Origin: an uncultured Dyadobacter sp.
GTDB lineage: Bacteria > Bacteroidota > Bacteroidia > Cytophagales > Spirosomataceae
Direction of reading: 5' to 3'
NCBI GenBank assembly: GCA_937880795.1
Contig: CALGRQ010000463.1
Location: 1 to 10,386, forward strand
DNA length: 10,386 nucleotides
Positions 1-6,167 of this stretch are shown here, piece after piece. Below the pieces are notes generated by a model. That model was not told the DNA's origin. It saw only the letters and a list, made by a program, of their open reading frames with translations, and searched no databases. The position numbers and the translations under genes were made by a program. Position 1 is the stretch's first letter. Each line of letters opens with the position of its first letter.

Positions 1-812
1 ATTTGTACAGGATAGGATCCTTTAACCCAGTTAGCAACGTCAATGTTATGCACGTGTTGTTCCGAAATATGGTCTCCGCAAAGCCAGTTGAAATAATACC
101 AGTTTCTCATTTGGTATTCCATTTCTGTCTGGCCCGGCTTGCGTTCTTTCATCCATGGGCTGCTTCCAACCCAATAAACTTGTCCACCTACTATATCTCC
201 AATAGCCCCGTCGTGGATACGCTTGATGGCTTGTAAGTAGTTATTTTGATAATGGCGTTGCAAACCAACAACCACGTTCAACTTTTTCTTTTTGGCTTCT
301 TCTGCAACCTCAAGAACCTTACGGATACCGGGAGCATCTGTGGCTACCGGTTTTTCCATGAAAATATGCTTATTGTTCTTAACAGCTTCTTCAAAATGGG
401 ATGGACGGAACCCCGGAGGTGTTGCAAGAATCACAACATCCACATCTTTAAGAGCAATTGCTTTTTTGAATGCATCGAAACCAACAAACTTACGGTCGTC
501 AGGAACGTTTACTTTCAATTTGGTATCAACAATGGCACCTGCTGAGTTTTTATATTTTTTTGCTGTAAGATTCTTGTACGCATCATCGAGTCTATCCTTA
601 AAAGCATCTGCCATCGCAACAATTTGTACATTTTGAGATGTACTTAATGCCTGGGCAGCAGCACCAGTACCACGGCCGCCGCATCCAATGAGGGCAACTT
701 TAATAGTCTCATCTACGGCGCTGTTGAAACCGTAGCCGGTAAGCGGGTTAAGCAGAGCTCCACCAGCAAATAAGCTGGAAGCTTTAAGGAAATCACGTCT
801 GTTTTGTTCCAT
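1..812 (-). CDS. Gfo/Idh/MocA-family oxidoreductase, Tat-exported, C-terminus outside window
   Basis: This is an NAD(P)-dependent sugar-type dehydrogenase, partial; 270 residues are visible from the ATG at 812-810. Residues 5-13 (RRDFLKASS) followed by a hydrophobic, Gly/Ala-rich stretch form a twin-arginine signal, so the folded, cofactor-loaded enzyme is probably exported to the periplasm. The Rossmann fold begins at about residue 37 (IKVALIGCGGRGTG), with the family hallmark MEKPVA at about 152-157. The motif GDHISEQHVHNIDVANW (246-262) supplies the catalytic-region histidines typical of the family. About 150 or more C-terminal residues should lie beyond the left edge. It starts 39 bases after the SUMF1-like gene on the same strand, so the two are probably cotranscribed. 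The substrate cannot be told from sequence; exported members of this family often act on sugars or glycosides, which is inference here. Confidence 0.93.
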   Translation of the reverse strand, partial: MEQNRRDFLKASSLFAGGALLNPLTGYGFNSAVDETIKVALIGCGGRGTGAAAQALSTSQNVQIVAMADAFKDRLDDAYKNLTAKKYKNSAGAIVDTKLKVNVPDDRKFVGFDAFKKAIALKDVDVVILATPPGFRPSHFEEAVKNNKHIFMEKPVATDAPGIRKVLEVAEEAKKKKLNVVVGLQRHYQNNYLQAIKRIHDGAIGDIVGGQVYWVGSSPWMKERKPGQTEMEYQMRNWYYFNWLCGDHISEQHVHNIDVANWVKGSYPVQ

Positions 813-851
813 ATTGAATTCGATTTAAGAGTTTAAGTTAAGATCTACGGA

Positions 852-1835
852 TCAATAGTCTTCAATAAGCGTTGGGCTATAGTAAGCCTTAATTTCTTCC
901 GCTGAAGGTGTTTTTAAAGGTCTAACCAAACGGAATCCAACAAATGAGGCACTGGTCATCCACCACTCACTTTTTGGCAATTGTGGGTCAAGAATTTTCC
1001 AATCGGGCTTCGAGGGAGTACGCGCAGCACTTCTTAGGTTTTCTGGATCATCGTCCCAGGATCCACCTCTGGCCGTGGTTGGATAAAGTTCTGTAACGGG
1101 TGCAAAAGCCTCACCTTTTGGTTTTTTACCGTAGTAGTCCGGAATATACTGGTCAAGTGTCCATTCCATTACATTACCGTGCATGTCATATAGTCCCCAG
1201 GCATTTGGCTTTTTAAGTCCAACTTTCTTGTAAGAAGCGTCACTGTTGTTTTTATTCCAAGCGTAATCGTTCAACTTTGAGGCGTCGTTGCCAAAAGAAT
1301 AAGCGGTGGTACTTCCGGCACGGCAGGCATATTCCCATTCAGCCTCAGTAGGAAGGCGATAGAAAATTCCGGTTTTCTCATATAGCCATTTGCAAAAATG
1401 TATAGCTGCATATTGCGTCATGTTGATGGCCGGGTAGTTGGACCTTCCCATACCAAAAGACATATCTACATATGGAGGGCTGGGACGTGTACTTGCATCT
1501 GTTTTAGCTACGCTTTTTTCCGGATCTGGATGACGTAAAGCCATTTCCTTTTCCATGTTTTTGAATGCGTAGAGATCATATATATCCCATATTACCTCAA
1601 ATTTACCCATCCAGAAGGGTTCAATTTTTACTTTATGCTGAGGCCCTTCGTCATCTCTGCGACCTTTTTCCGTTTTCGGGCTTCCCATCGTAAACTCTCC
1701 TCCGGGAATAGCAACCATGTCGTAAACCTGTGCGCTTCCGCCTATTTTCTGTGTGTAACTCTTAAAATCAGTGTTTTGAGCAATGGCTCCCGTAAAAAAT
1801 AATGACGGGATTAAGTAAAGGAATTTCTTGTACAT
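852..1835 (-). CDS. Secreted SUMF1/formylglycine-generating-enzyme-fold protein
   Basis: 327 residues. An N-terminal signal peptide (two lysines, a hydrophobic core, then TGAIA|QN near residue 19) lacks a lipobox cysteine, so the product should be soluble and exported. The FGE/SUMF1 fold runs from about 38 to 306: MVAIPGGEFTMGS (40-52), RLPTEAEWEYACRAG (160-174), GLYDMHGNVMEWTLD (214-228), GGSW...RSAAR (257-272) and GFRLVRP (300-306). Only two cysteines are present (C148, C171), and neither lies in the C-terminal segment where true sulfatase-activating enzymes hold their copper-binding pair. Sulfatase activation is therefore unlikely. A roughly 35-residue insertion (about 95-130, with PPYVDMSFGMGRSNYPA) marks a subfamily that I recall from Bacteroidota and Planctomycetota. 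It is the first gene of a probable operon with the downstream oxidoreductase. The actual function is unknown; a structural, carbohydrate-binding or non-heme-iron role are all possible. Confidence 0.9.
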   Translation of the reverse strand: MYKKFLYLIPSLFFTGAIAQNTDFKSYTQKIGGSAQVYDMVAIPGGEFTMGSPKTEKGRRDDEGPQHKVKIEPFWMGKFEVIWDIYDLYAFKNMEKEMALRHPDPEKSVAKTDASTRPSPPYVDMSFGMGRSNYPAINMTQYAAIHFCKWLYEKTGIFYRLPTEAEWEYACRAGSTTAYSFGNDASKLNDYAWNKNNSDASYKKVGLKKPNAWGLYDMHGNVMEWTLDQYIPDYYGKKPKGEAFAPVTELYPTTARGGSWDDDPENLRSAARTPSKPDWKILDPQLPKSEWWMTSASFVGFRLVRPLKTPSAEEIKAYYSPTLIEDY

Positions 1836-1850
1836 AACTACTTATTGTGT

Positions 1851-1862
1851 TCGTTGGAACGA
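1851..1862 (-). promoter_or_regulatory. Short palindrome in the leader of the SUMF1-like gene
   Basis: TCGTT-GG-AACGA is a perfect inverted repeat 16 bases upstream of the ATG at 1835. A -7-like string, TATATTTTG on the minus strand (1868-1876), lies 5 bases further upstream; it is one base longer than the Bacteroidota consensus TAnnTTTG. The palindrome would sit at or just after the transcription start, a position suited to an operator. The half-site TCGTT/AACGA recurs in the palindrome before the YqgE gene (5150-5165). A palindrome this short can arise by chance. Confidence 0.3.
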
Positions 1863-1941
1863 TATAACAAAATATAAGGAACAATATTATGGTATTTACC
1901 GTATGAAAACGAATTTTTTCTTAGTTGTTTGCGAACTGTCC

Positions 1942-1949
1942 TAACTTTG
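1942..1949 (+). promoter_or_regulatory. Bacteroidota -7 promoter element before the ABC-F gene
   Basis: TAACTTTG matches the Bacteroidota sigma-ABfr -7 consensus TAnnTTTG exactly. It lies 24 bases before the ATG at 1974, giving a predicted leader of fewer than 20 bases. No TTTG occurs at the usual spacing of about 19 bases upstream; the nearest TTG (1925-1927) is too close. The -33 element is therefore weak or absent. The promoter would serve the ABC-F gene and probably the DedA gene behind it. Confidence 0.5.
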
Positions 1950-1973
1950 TGTTTTAGAATTTGAAAATTTCAT

Positions 1974-3857
1974 ATGAATTATCTTTCAGCAGAGAATATT
2001 GCCAAGTCTTTTGGAGATCGGTGGCTTTTTAAAAATATCAGTTTTGGAATAAGCAGAGGAGACAAAATTGCGCTTATCGGAACCAATGGAACTGGCAAGA
2101 CTACTTTTCTGAATATACTAACCGGAAAAATCCCTACGGATGAGGGTTCAGTAAGTGTTAGAAAGGATATTCGGGTGGGATATCTGGATCAAAGCCCTGC
2201 ATTTGATGAAACCTTACCCATTCTGGAAGTAATATTTTCATCCAATAACCCTGTTGCACAAGCCGTAAAAAAATACGAGCATGCTATTGAAAGCGACGAT
2301 CATGATGCGCTTGCATCAGCCATGGAGGATATGGATAAATTCAACGCCTGGGACTTTGAGTATAGAACCAAGGAAATTCTAGGGCGTTTGGGTATCCATA
2401 ATACCGATAATATTTATGGTACTTTGTCGGGAGGTCAGCGTAAGCGTGTGGCACTGGCTAAGGTATTGTTGGAAGATCCGGAATTATTGATTCTGGATGA
2501 GCCTACCAACCACCTGGATCTTGATACAGTGGAATGGCTCGAAGAATACCTGAATACTTCAAATACCACGATTTTGGTGGTTACCCACGACAGATACTTT
2601 TTGGATACCGTTTGTAACCAGGTTTTGGAGTTAGATCATGGATCGGCCTATACGTATAAGGGTAATTATTCTTATTTCTTGGAGAAAAAAGCGGAACGCG
2701 AAGAAATAGAGGCTGCCGGTATAGATAAGGCGAGGAATCTCATGCGGAAGGAACTAGACTGGATTCGGAGACAGCCAAAGGCACGTGGAACGAAGGCCAA
2801 ATATCGTGTAGATGCTTTTGAAGATTTGAAAGAGAAGGCTAGCCAAAAGAAGTTTGACGTTCAAATGGAGCTTAATGTACGTACTTCTCGCTTGGGTAGT
2901 AAAATCATTGAGATGGAAAACGTTAGTAAAGGTTTTGGTGAGCGTCAGTTGATTAAAAACTTTGAATATACCTTCCGACGGGGCGATCGTATCGGGATTG
3001 TAGGGCAAAATGGAATGGGGAAATCTACCCTTTTGAACATGATTACCGGGGAGCTCGAACCCGATCAGGGCAAGATAGATACAGGTGAAACGGTTCAGTT
3101 TGGTTACTATAAACAGACGGATCTTGTATTCAATGAAAATCAGCGGGTAATTGATATCGTTAAGGACGTGGCGGAAGTGGTTACCCTGGGTACAGGTGAA
3201 ACGGTAACCGTGGGACATTTGTTGCAGGCCTTTCTCTTTTCACCAACGAAGCAATACGACTTTATTTCAAAGCTAAGTGGAGGAGAAAAGAGACGATTAC
3301 AGCTTCTGCTTATATTGATCAAACAGCCCAACTTTTTGATTCTCGATGAGCCAACCAACGATTTGGATATTGCCAGTTTGAACGTTTTGGAAGAATTCCT
3401 TTTGAATTTTCCGGGCTGTTTGCTGATCGTTTCTCACGATAGATATTTCCTAGATCGACTGGTTGAACATATTTTTGTTTTTGAAGGAGAAGGGCGCATC
3501 AGTGATTTCCCTGGGAACTATACTGAGTTGCGAGATTATCAAGATGAAGTGGAGGCTGAAAAAAAATTAGCTGAAACCTCAAAGAACAATAAACCAGCAC
3601 CTGTGGAAGTTCCTAAACCTGTTGAAGCTGCTTCTAAGCCCGTACGTAAAAAACTGAGCTTTAAGGAGCAAAAGGAACTGGAAACGTTAGAAGTAGAAAT
3701 GGCACAAATTGAAAAGAAGAAAGCACAGTTGCTCGATCATATCAATGCCGGAGGTTCCCACGTGGAAGTAACCAACTGGGCCATAGAAATTGAGGAATTA
3801 ACCAACAGGCAAGAAGAAAAAGAATTACGTTGGCTGGAATTGTCAGAGAACATTTAA
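1974..3857 (+). CDS. uup: ABC-F ATPase, Uup-like
   Basis: 627 residues, close to the length of E. coli Uup. It is a soluble, cytoplasmic twin ATP-binding-cassette protein with no membrane domain. Cassette 1 has Walker A GTNGTGKTT (36-44), signature LSGGQ (151-155), Walker B LLILDEPTNHLD (171-182) and H-switch THDR (204-207). Cassette 2 has Walker A GQNGMGKST (344-352), signature LSGGE (434-438), Walker B with DEPTNDLD (458-465) and SHDR (487-490). The interdomain linker (about 230-305) carries WIRRQPKARGTKAKYR, the segment that in ABC-F factors reaches the ribosomal P-site tRNA. The C-terminal domain (about 556-627, from KKLSFKEQKELE) is a charged coiled coil as in Uup, linked by a Pro/Lys-rich stretch. 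The ABC-F role is translational rescue or ribosome assembly; Uup is also linked to precise excision of transposons. Both are family knowledge. The ATG at 1974 lacks a Shine-Dalgarno sequence, as is normal in this phylum. Confidence 0.93.
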   Translation: MNYLSAENIAKSFGDRWLFKNISFGISRGDKIALIGTNGTGKTTFLNILTGKIPTDEGSVSVRKDIRVGYLDQSPAFDETLPILEVIFSSNNPVAQAVKKYEHAIESDDHDALASAMEDMDKFNAWDFEYRTKEILGRLGIHNTDNIYGTLSGGQRKRVALAKVLLEDPELLILDEPTNHLDLDTVEWLEEYLNTSNTTILVVTHDRYFLDTVCNQVLELDHGSAYTYKGNYSYFLEKKAEREEIEAAGIDKARNLMRKELDWIRRQPKARGTKAKYRVDAFEDLKEKASQKKFDVQMELNVRTSRLGSKIIEMENVSKGFGERQLIKNFEYTFRRGDRIGIVGQNGMGKSTLLNMITGELEPDQGKIDTGETVQFGYYKQTDLVFNENQRVIDIVKDVAEVVTLGTGETVTVGHLLQAFLFSPTKQYDFISKLSGGEKRRLQLLLILIKQPNFLILDEPTNDLDIASLNVLEEFLLNFPGCLLIVSHDRYFLDRLVEHIFVFEGEGRISDFPGNYTELRDYQDEVEAEKKLAETSKNNKPAPVEVPKPVEAASKPVRKKLSFKEQKELETLEVEMAQIEKKKAQLLDHINAGGSHVEVTNWAIEIEELTNRQEEKELRWLELSENI

Positions 3858-3904
3858 GCATGAGGCCCTTGATGTCCCATTAAATTAACCCGAATAGGTG
3901 AAAT

Positions 3905-4534
3905 ATGAATGCTGTAACCGAATTTTTTCAATATTTATTAAACTCTGAGGAGATCATCCGAACAGGAGGGCTGCTCGTGATTACGTTTATTGTATTTGCA
4001 GAGAACGGGCTATTTTTTGCCTTCTTCCTACCCGGCGACTACCTGGTATTTTTAGCCGGGGTTTTTTGTGGAACAGGTATTTTGAAAGTGTCTATCGGCG
4101 TTCTGCTGATCGCTTTATTTACAGCCGCAGTCCTAGGGTCTTTGGTGGGTTATCTATTCGGTAAGTACTTCGGAGACTATTTTGAGAACCGACCTGATTC
4201 CTTGTTTTTTAAGAAAAAGCACCTGGAAACCACGCGTAAGTATTTTGATAAGTATGGAAGCAGGACGTTAATCATTAGCCGCTTTTTGCCTATCGTACGA
4301 ACTTTCGCTCCTATTTTAGCGGGCTTAGTAAGAATGCCATTCGTGTCTTTCCTCACAAACAACGTATCCGGAGGAGCCATTTGGATATTGTCCCTAACAG
4401 GTGGTGGTTACCTGTTTGGTGAGCGTTTCCCCCAGATCGTTGATTATGTAGAATATATTATTTTATTTTTCCTGGCCATCACCACCGTTACTGTTATAAA
4501 GGGGTATCTTAATGCCAGAAAGGAAATGAATTAA
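3905..4534 (+). CDS. DedA-family (VTT-domain) inner-membrane protein
   Basis: 209 residues, the typical length for DedA proteins. Hydrophobic segments lie at about 20-42, 45-57, 64-86, 125-142, 156-171 and 182-200. Family motifs are ENGLFFAFFLPGD (33-45), containing the conserved acidic residue and the re-entrant-loop FLPGD, and the signature SRFLPIVRTFAPILAG (125-140) with its two conserved arginines. Relatives flip or transport phospholipid carriers such as undecaprenyl phosphate and phosphatidylethanolamine; which lipid this one handles cannot be read from sequence. It starts 47 bases after the ABC-F stop with no visible terminator between, so readthrough transcription is likely. An AGGTG lies 4 bases before the ATG, too close for a good Shine-Dalgarno. 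Its stop codon overlaps that of the opposite-strand carbonic-anhydrase-like gene. Confidence 0.92.
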   Translation: MNAVTEFFQYLLNSEEIIRTGGLLVITFIVFAENGLFFAFFLPGDYLVFLAGVFCGTGILKVSIGVLLIALFTAAVLGSLVGYLFGKYFGDYFENRPDSLFFKKKHLETTRKYFDKYGSRTLIISRFLPIVRTFAPILAGLVRMPFVSFLTNNVSGGAIWILSLTGGGYLFGERFPQIVDYVEYIILFFLAITTVTVIKGYLNARKEMN

Positions 4535-5052
4535 ATTTCTTCTTCCCGAAACCAGCCGGAGTACGTAATGTAGTTATTGGCGGTACGGTCAATGGCCGTA
4601 TTAAGTTCCGGTGAAACGTCTTTCAGATATTTTGCCGGGTTTCCCGCATATATTGTTCCCGGGGGCACTATGGTTCCCTGGGTAACAATGGCACCCGCCG
4701 CAACAATCGAGCCTGTTCCAATAACGGCCCCGTCCATGACGATAGACCCCATGCCGATCAGGACATGATCTTCGATGGTGCAGCCGTGCACTATGGCATT
4801 ATGTGCAATGGAAACGTAGTCTCCAATAGTGGTGCCGAACCGTTGATAAGTACAATGAACGACAGCGCCATCCTGAACATTAGAGAATTTTCCAATTCGA
4901 ATGCTATTGACATCTCCTCGTATAACGGCATTGAACCAAACCGTACAGTTTTCTCCCATTTCAACATCGCCAACCACCGTTGCATTGTCTGCAAACCAGC
5001 AATTTTCACCAAAAACAGGATGTTTTCCCCTTACAGACTTTATTAAAGGCAT
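4531..5052 (-). CDS. Gamma-carbonic-anhydrase-family hexapeptide-repeat protein
   Basis: 173 residues from the ATG at 5052-5050 (MPLIKSVRGKHPVFGENC), which matches the usual start of this family. An in-frame TTG four codons upstream (5064) is possible but unnecessary. The protein is a left-handed parallel beta-helix built of hexapeptide repeats ([LIV]-G-x-x-x-x), and such proteins form trimers. The three zinc or iron ligands of gamma carbonic anhydrases are all present: H66 (VVHC), H84 and H89 (AHNAIVH). The structural pair R45/D47 (RGD) and Q60/D61 are also there. The acidic loop and proton-shuttle glutamates of archaeal Cam are absent, as in the CamH/YrdA/PaaY group. The metal site is complete, but reversible CO2 hydration by such proteins is often weak or undetected, so activity is inference. 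It is convergent with and overlapping the DedA gene. Confidence 0.92.
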   Translation of the reverse strand: MPLIKSVRGKHPVFGENCWFADNATVVGDVEMGENCTVWFNAVIRGDVNSIRIGKFSNVQDGAVVHCTYQRFGTTIGDYVSIAHNAIVHGCTIEDHVLIGMGSIVMDGAVIGTGSIVAAGAIVTQGTIVPPGTIYAGNPAKYLKDVSPELNTAIDRTANNYITYSGWFREEEI

Positions 5053-5144
5053 AATTTTTATCAATAATGATGGTTATGTAGTTTCATGCTCATTGATATG
5101 TTAATGGCATTCACTGAAAGCTAATAAATGTTGCCGAAATTAAA

Positions 5145-5165
5145 TATATTTCGTTGAGGAACGAA
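5145..5165 (+). promoter_or_regulatory. -7-like element overlapping a palindrome before the YqgE gene
   Basis: TATATTTC (5145-5152) matches TAnnTTTG at all but the last base. Overlapping it is a perfect inverted repeat, TTCGTT-GAGG-AACGAA (5150-5165), which ends 16 bases before the ATG at 5182. In RNA it would form a 6-bp hairpin; in DNA it could be an operator at the transcription start. The arms share TCGTT/AACGA with the palindrome at 1851-1862, although the spacer is 4 bases here and 2 there. The palindrome is directly visible; any regulatory role is inference. Confidence 0.35.
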
Positions 5166-5181
5166 CCAAATTCAAGGTCTG

Positions 5182-5742
5182 ATGTCTGTACAACAAAAAG
5201 TAAAAAAAGGTAATGTGTTGATCGCTAAGCCATTCTTAGGAGATCCTAACTTTGAAAGAGGAGTAATTCTGATTTGTGAACATCAGGGACCAGGTACGTT
5301 TGGATTTGTTTTGAATCAGGTGACGGAACTTTTCCTTGGAGATGTGCTCGAAGAAACCGTTTATCAGGACGTTCCTCTTCATTTGGGAGGGCCGGTTGAA
5401 AAAAACACTTTGCATTTTATTCACCGACGACCTGATCTGATAGGAGGAGGGACGGAAATCCTGAACGGTGTATATTGGGGGGGTGATTTTGAAAGCGTTC
5501 AACAGCTACTCAATCTGAACACGATCGGAGAGAAGGACATCATGTTTTTTATAGGCTATTCGGGCTGGGATGAAGGTCAGCTGGAAGATGAACTCAGTCA
5601 AGATTCCTGGATCGTTTCCGATACCACGGCGGATTTCCTATTTACCACAGCACCGGATCAGTTTTGGCGTGACATCTTACGAGGAATGGGAGGAGAGTAC
5701 CGTTCTATGGCACATTACCCAACAGACCCTCGACTGAACTGA
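5182..5742 (+). CDS. yqgE: YqgE/AlgH (UPF0301) family protein
   Basis: 186 residues, the usual length of UPF0301 proteins and full length at both ends. Family motifs are visible in order: GNVLIAKPFLGDPNFERGVI (10-29), a CEHQGPGTFGFVLN-type segment (32-45), LHLGGPVEKNTLHFIH (66-81), GVYWGGDFESV (96-106), FFIGYSGWDEGQLEDEL (122-138) and the C-terminal W-x-D-IL-x-x-MGGEY (162-173). It is a cytoplasmic alpha/beta protein with no signal or membrane segment. AlgH was named as a Pseudomonas alginate regulator, but the biochemical activity of the family is not established, so I assign none. The gene has its own upstream region with a -7-like box and a palindrome. Its stop lies 3 bases from that of the convergent 73-residue gene. 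Confidence 0.93.
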   Translation: MSVQQKVKKGNVLIAKPFLGDPNFERGVILICEHQGPGTFGFVLNQVTELFLGDVLEETVYQDVPLHLGGPVEKNTLHFIHRRPDLIGGGTEILNGVYWGGDFESVQQLLNLNTIGEKDIMFFIGYSGWDEGQLEDELSQDSWIVSDTTADFLFTTAPDQFWRDILRGMGGEYRSMAHYPTDPRLN

Positions 5743-5745
5743 GTA

Positions 5746-5967
5746 TTAGTTAGGTTGATTTAAACCATGAACTGACTCATAATCCGATTTGATCTTTGCT
5801 ACCTGTGTAGTTAGGAAAGTTTGCAGTTGCTTATTGAAATCCACTTTCTCTGCTTCTGGTAATGAGGCATACAGGTCCTTCAATTCCTGATTTATAGCGG
5901 CCCGCTCCTGATCTGTACCTGCGTTCATAGAACGGATATGGTATCGTTTAAAATCAAATTCCGGCAT
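5746..5967 (-). CDS. Small uncharacterised charged protein, 73 residues
   Basis: I do not recognise a named family. The 73-residue product starts MPEFDFKRYHIRSMNAGT and is rich in Glu, Asp, Lys and Gln. It has no signal peptide, membrane segment or cysteine. Residues about 17-65 look helical and could form a helical hairpin: a heptad-like pattern runs through AAINQELKDLYASLPEAEK, then a second helix through about 44-64. Reasons to call it real: a perfect -7 box (TATTTTTG on the minus strand, 6014-6021) lies about 47 bases upstream, the reading frame ends neatly 3 bases from the convergent YqgE stop, and the amino-acid composition is that of a folded protein. It is probably cytoplasmic. Function unknown. 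Confidence 0.72.
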   Translation of the reverse strand: MPEFDFKRYHIRSMNAGTDQERAAINQELKDLYASLPEAEKVDFNKQLQTFLTTQVAKIKSDYESVHGLNQPN

Positions 5968-5991
5968 TGTATTTATAATTTGGTGAATAAC

Positions 5992-6008
5992 CAGCTACAA
6001 ATTAGCTG
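5992..6008 (-). repeat. Inverted repeat at the predicted transcription start of the 73-residue gene
   Basis: CAGCTA-N5-TAGCTG is a perfect palindrome with 6-bp arms. It begins 5 bases downstream, in the minus direction, of the -7 box at 6014-6021. It therefore covers the predicted transcription start and first leader bases and could be an operator or a 5'-end stabilising hairpin. The arms are seen directly; the role is inferred. Confidence 0.4.
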
Positions 6009-6013
6009 CGATA

Positions 6014-6021
6014 CAAAAATA
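6014..6021 (-). promoter_or_regulatory. Bacteroidota -7 element before the 73-residue gene
   Basis: Read on the minus strand the bases are TATTTTTG, an exact match to TAnnTTTG. The predicted start of transcription, around 6007, gives a leader of about 40 bases to the ATG at 5967. No TTTG occurs at the canonical spacing upstream, so only half of the promoter is supported. Confidence 0.45.
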
Positions 6022-6131
6022 TAAACTTTACCGTTCACGTTTTTATAAACGACATCCAAAACATGTTTTTTGCCTTCTATGGAGTTATTCCGCCATTGGA
6101 GATTCATGGATGAACGGTATCTGGTTCTTCC

Positions 6132-6167
6132 ATGTTTAAAGGAGATATATTGATTATCATTCTATGA
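6132..6167 (+). other. Leader ORF of 11 codons overlapping the metallophosphoesterase start
   Basis: ATG at 6132 opens MFKGDILIIIL and stops at TGA 6165-6167. That stop overlaps the ATG of the next gene (6164-6166) in the arrangement ATGA, typical of translational coupling. Inside it lies AAAGGAG (6138-6144), a strong Shine-Dalgarno-like string. It is about 19 bases from the ATG at 6164, too far to serve it directly. It is 5 bases before an in-frame TTG (6150) of the leader ORF. A ribosome could initiate there, terminate at TGA and restart on the overlapping ATG. There is no direct evidence of translation. Confidence 0.3.

Noticed and set aside
246..636. Two plus-strand open frames opposite the Gfo/Idh/MocA gene
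   Set aside because: They overlap each other and lie antisense to conserved Rossmann-domain sequence including the EKP motif; their translations resemble nothing.
2754..3358. Minus-strand open frames inside the ABC-F gene
   Set aside because: They are antisense to the linker and second ATP-binding cassette, which are fully explained by the plus-strand gene.
5053..5064. TTG at 5064 as the start of the carbonic-anhydrase-like gene
   Set aside because: It adds four residues (MIKI) ahead of an ATG that matches the family's usual N-terminus MPLIKSVRG; no Shine-Dalgarno favours the TTG.
6132..6166. A frameshift joining the leader ORF to the metallophosphoesterase as a longer N-terminus
   Set aside because: The protein already has a complete first membrane segment from the ATG at 6164, and the leader frame has an upstream stop at 6111, so no missing domain is implied.
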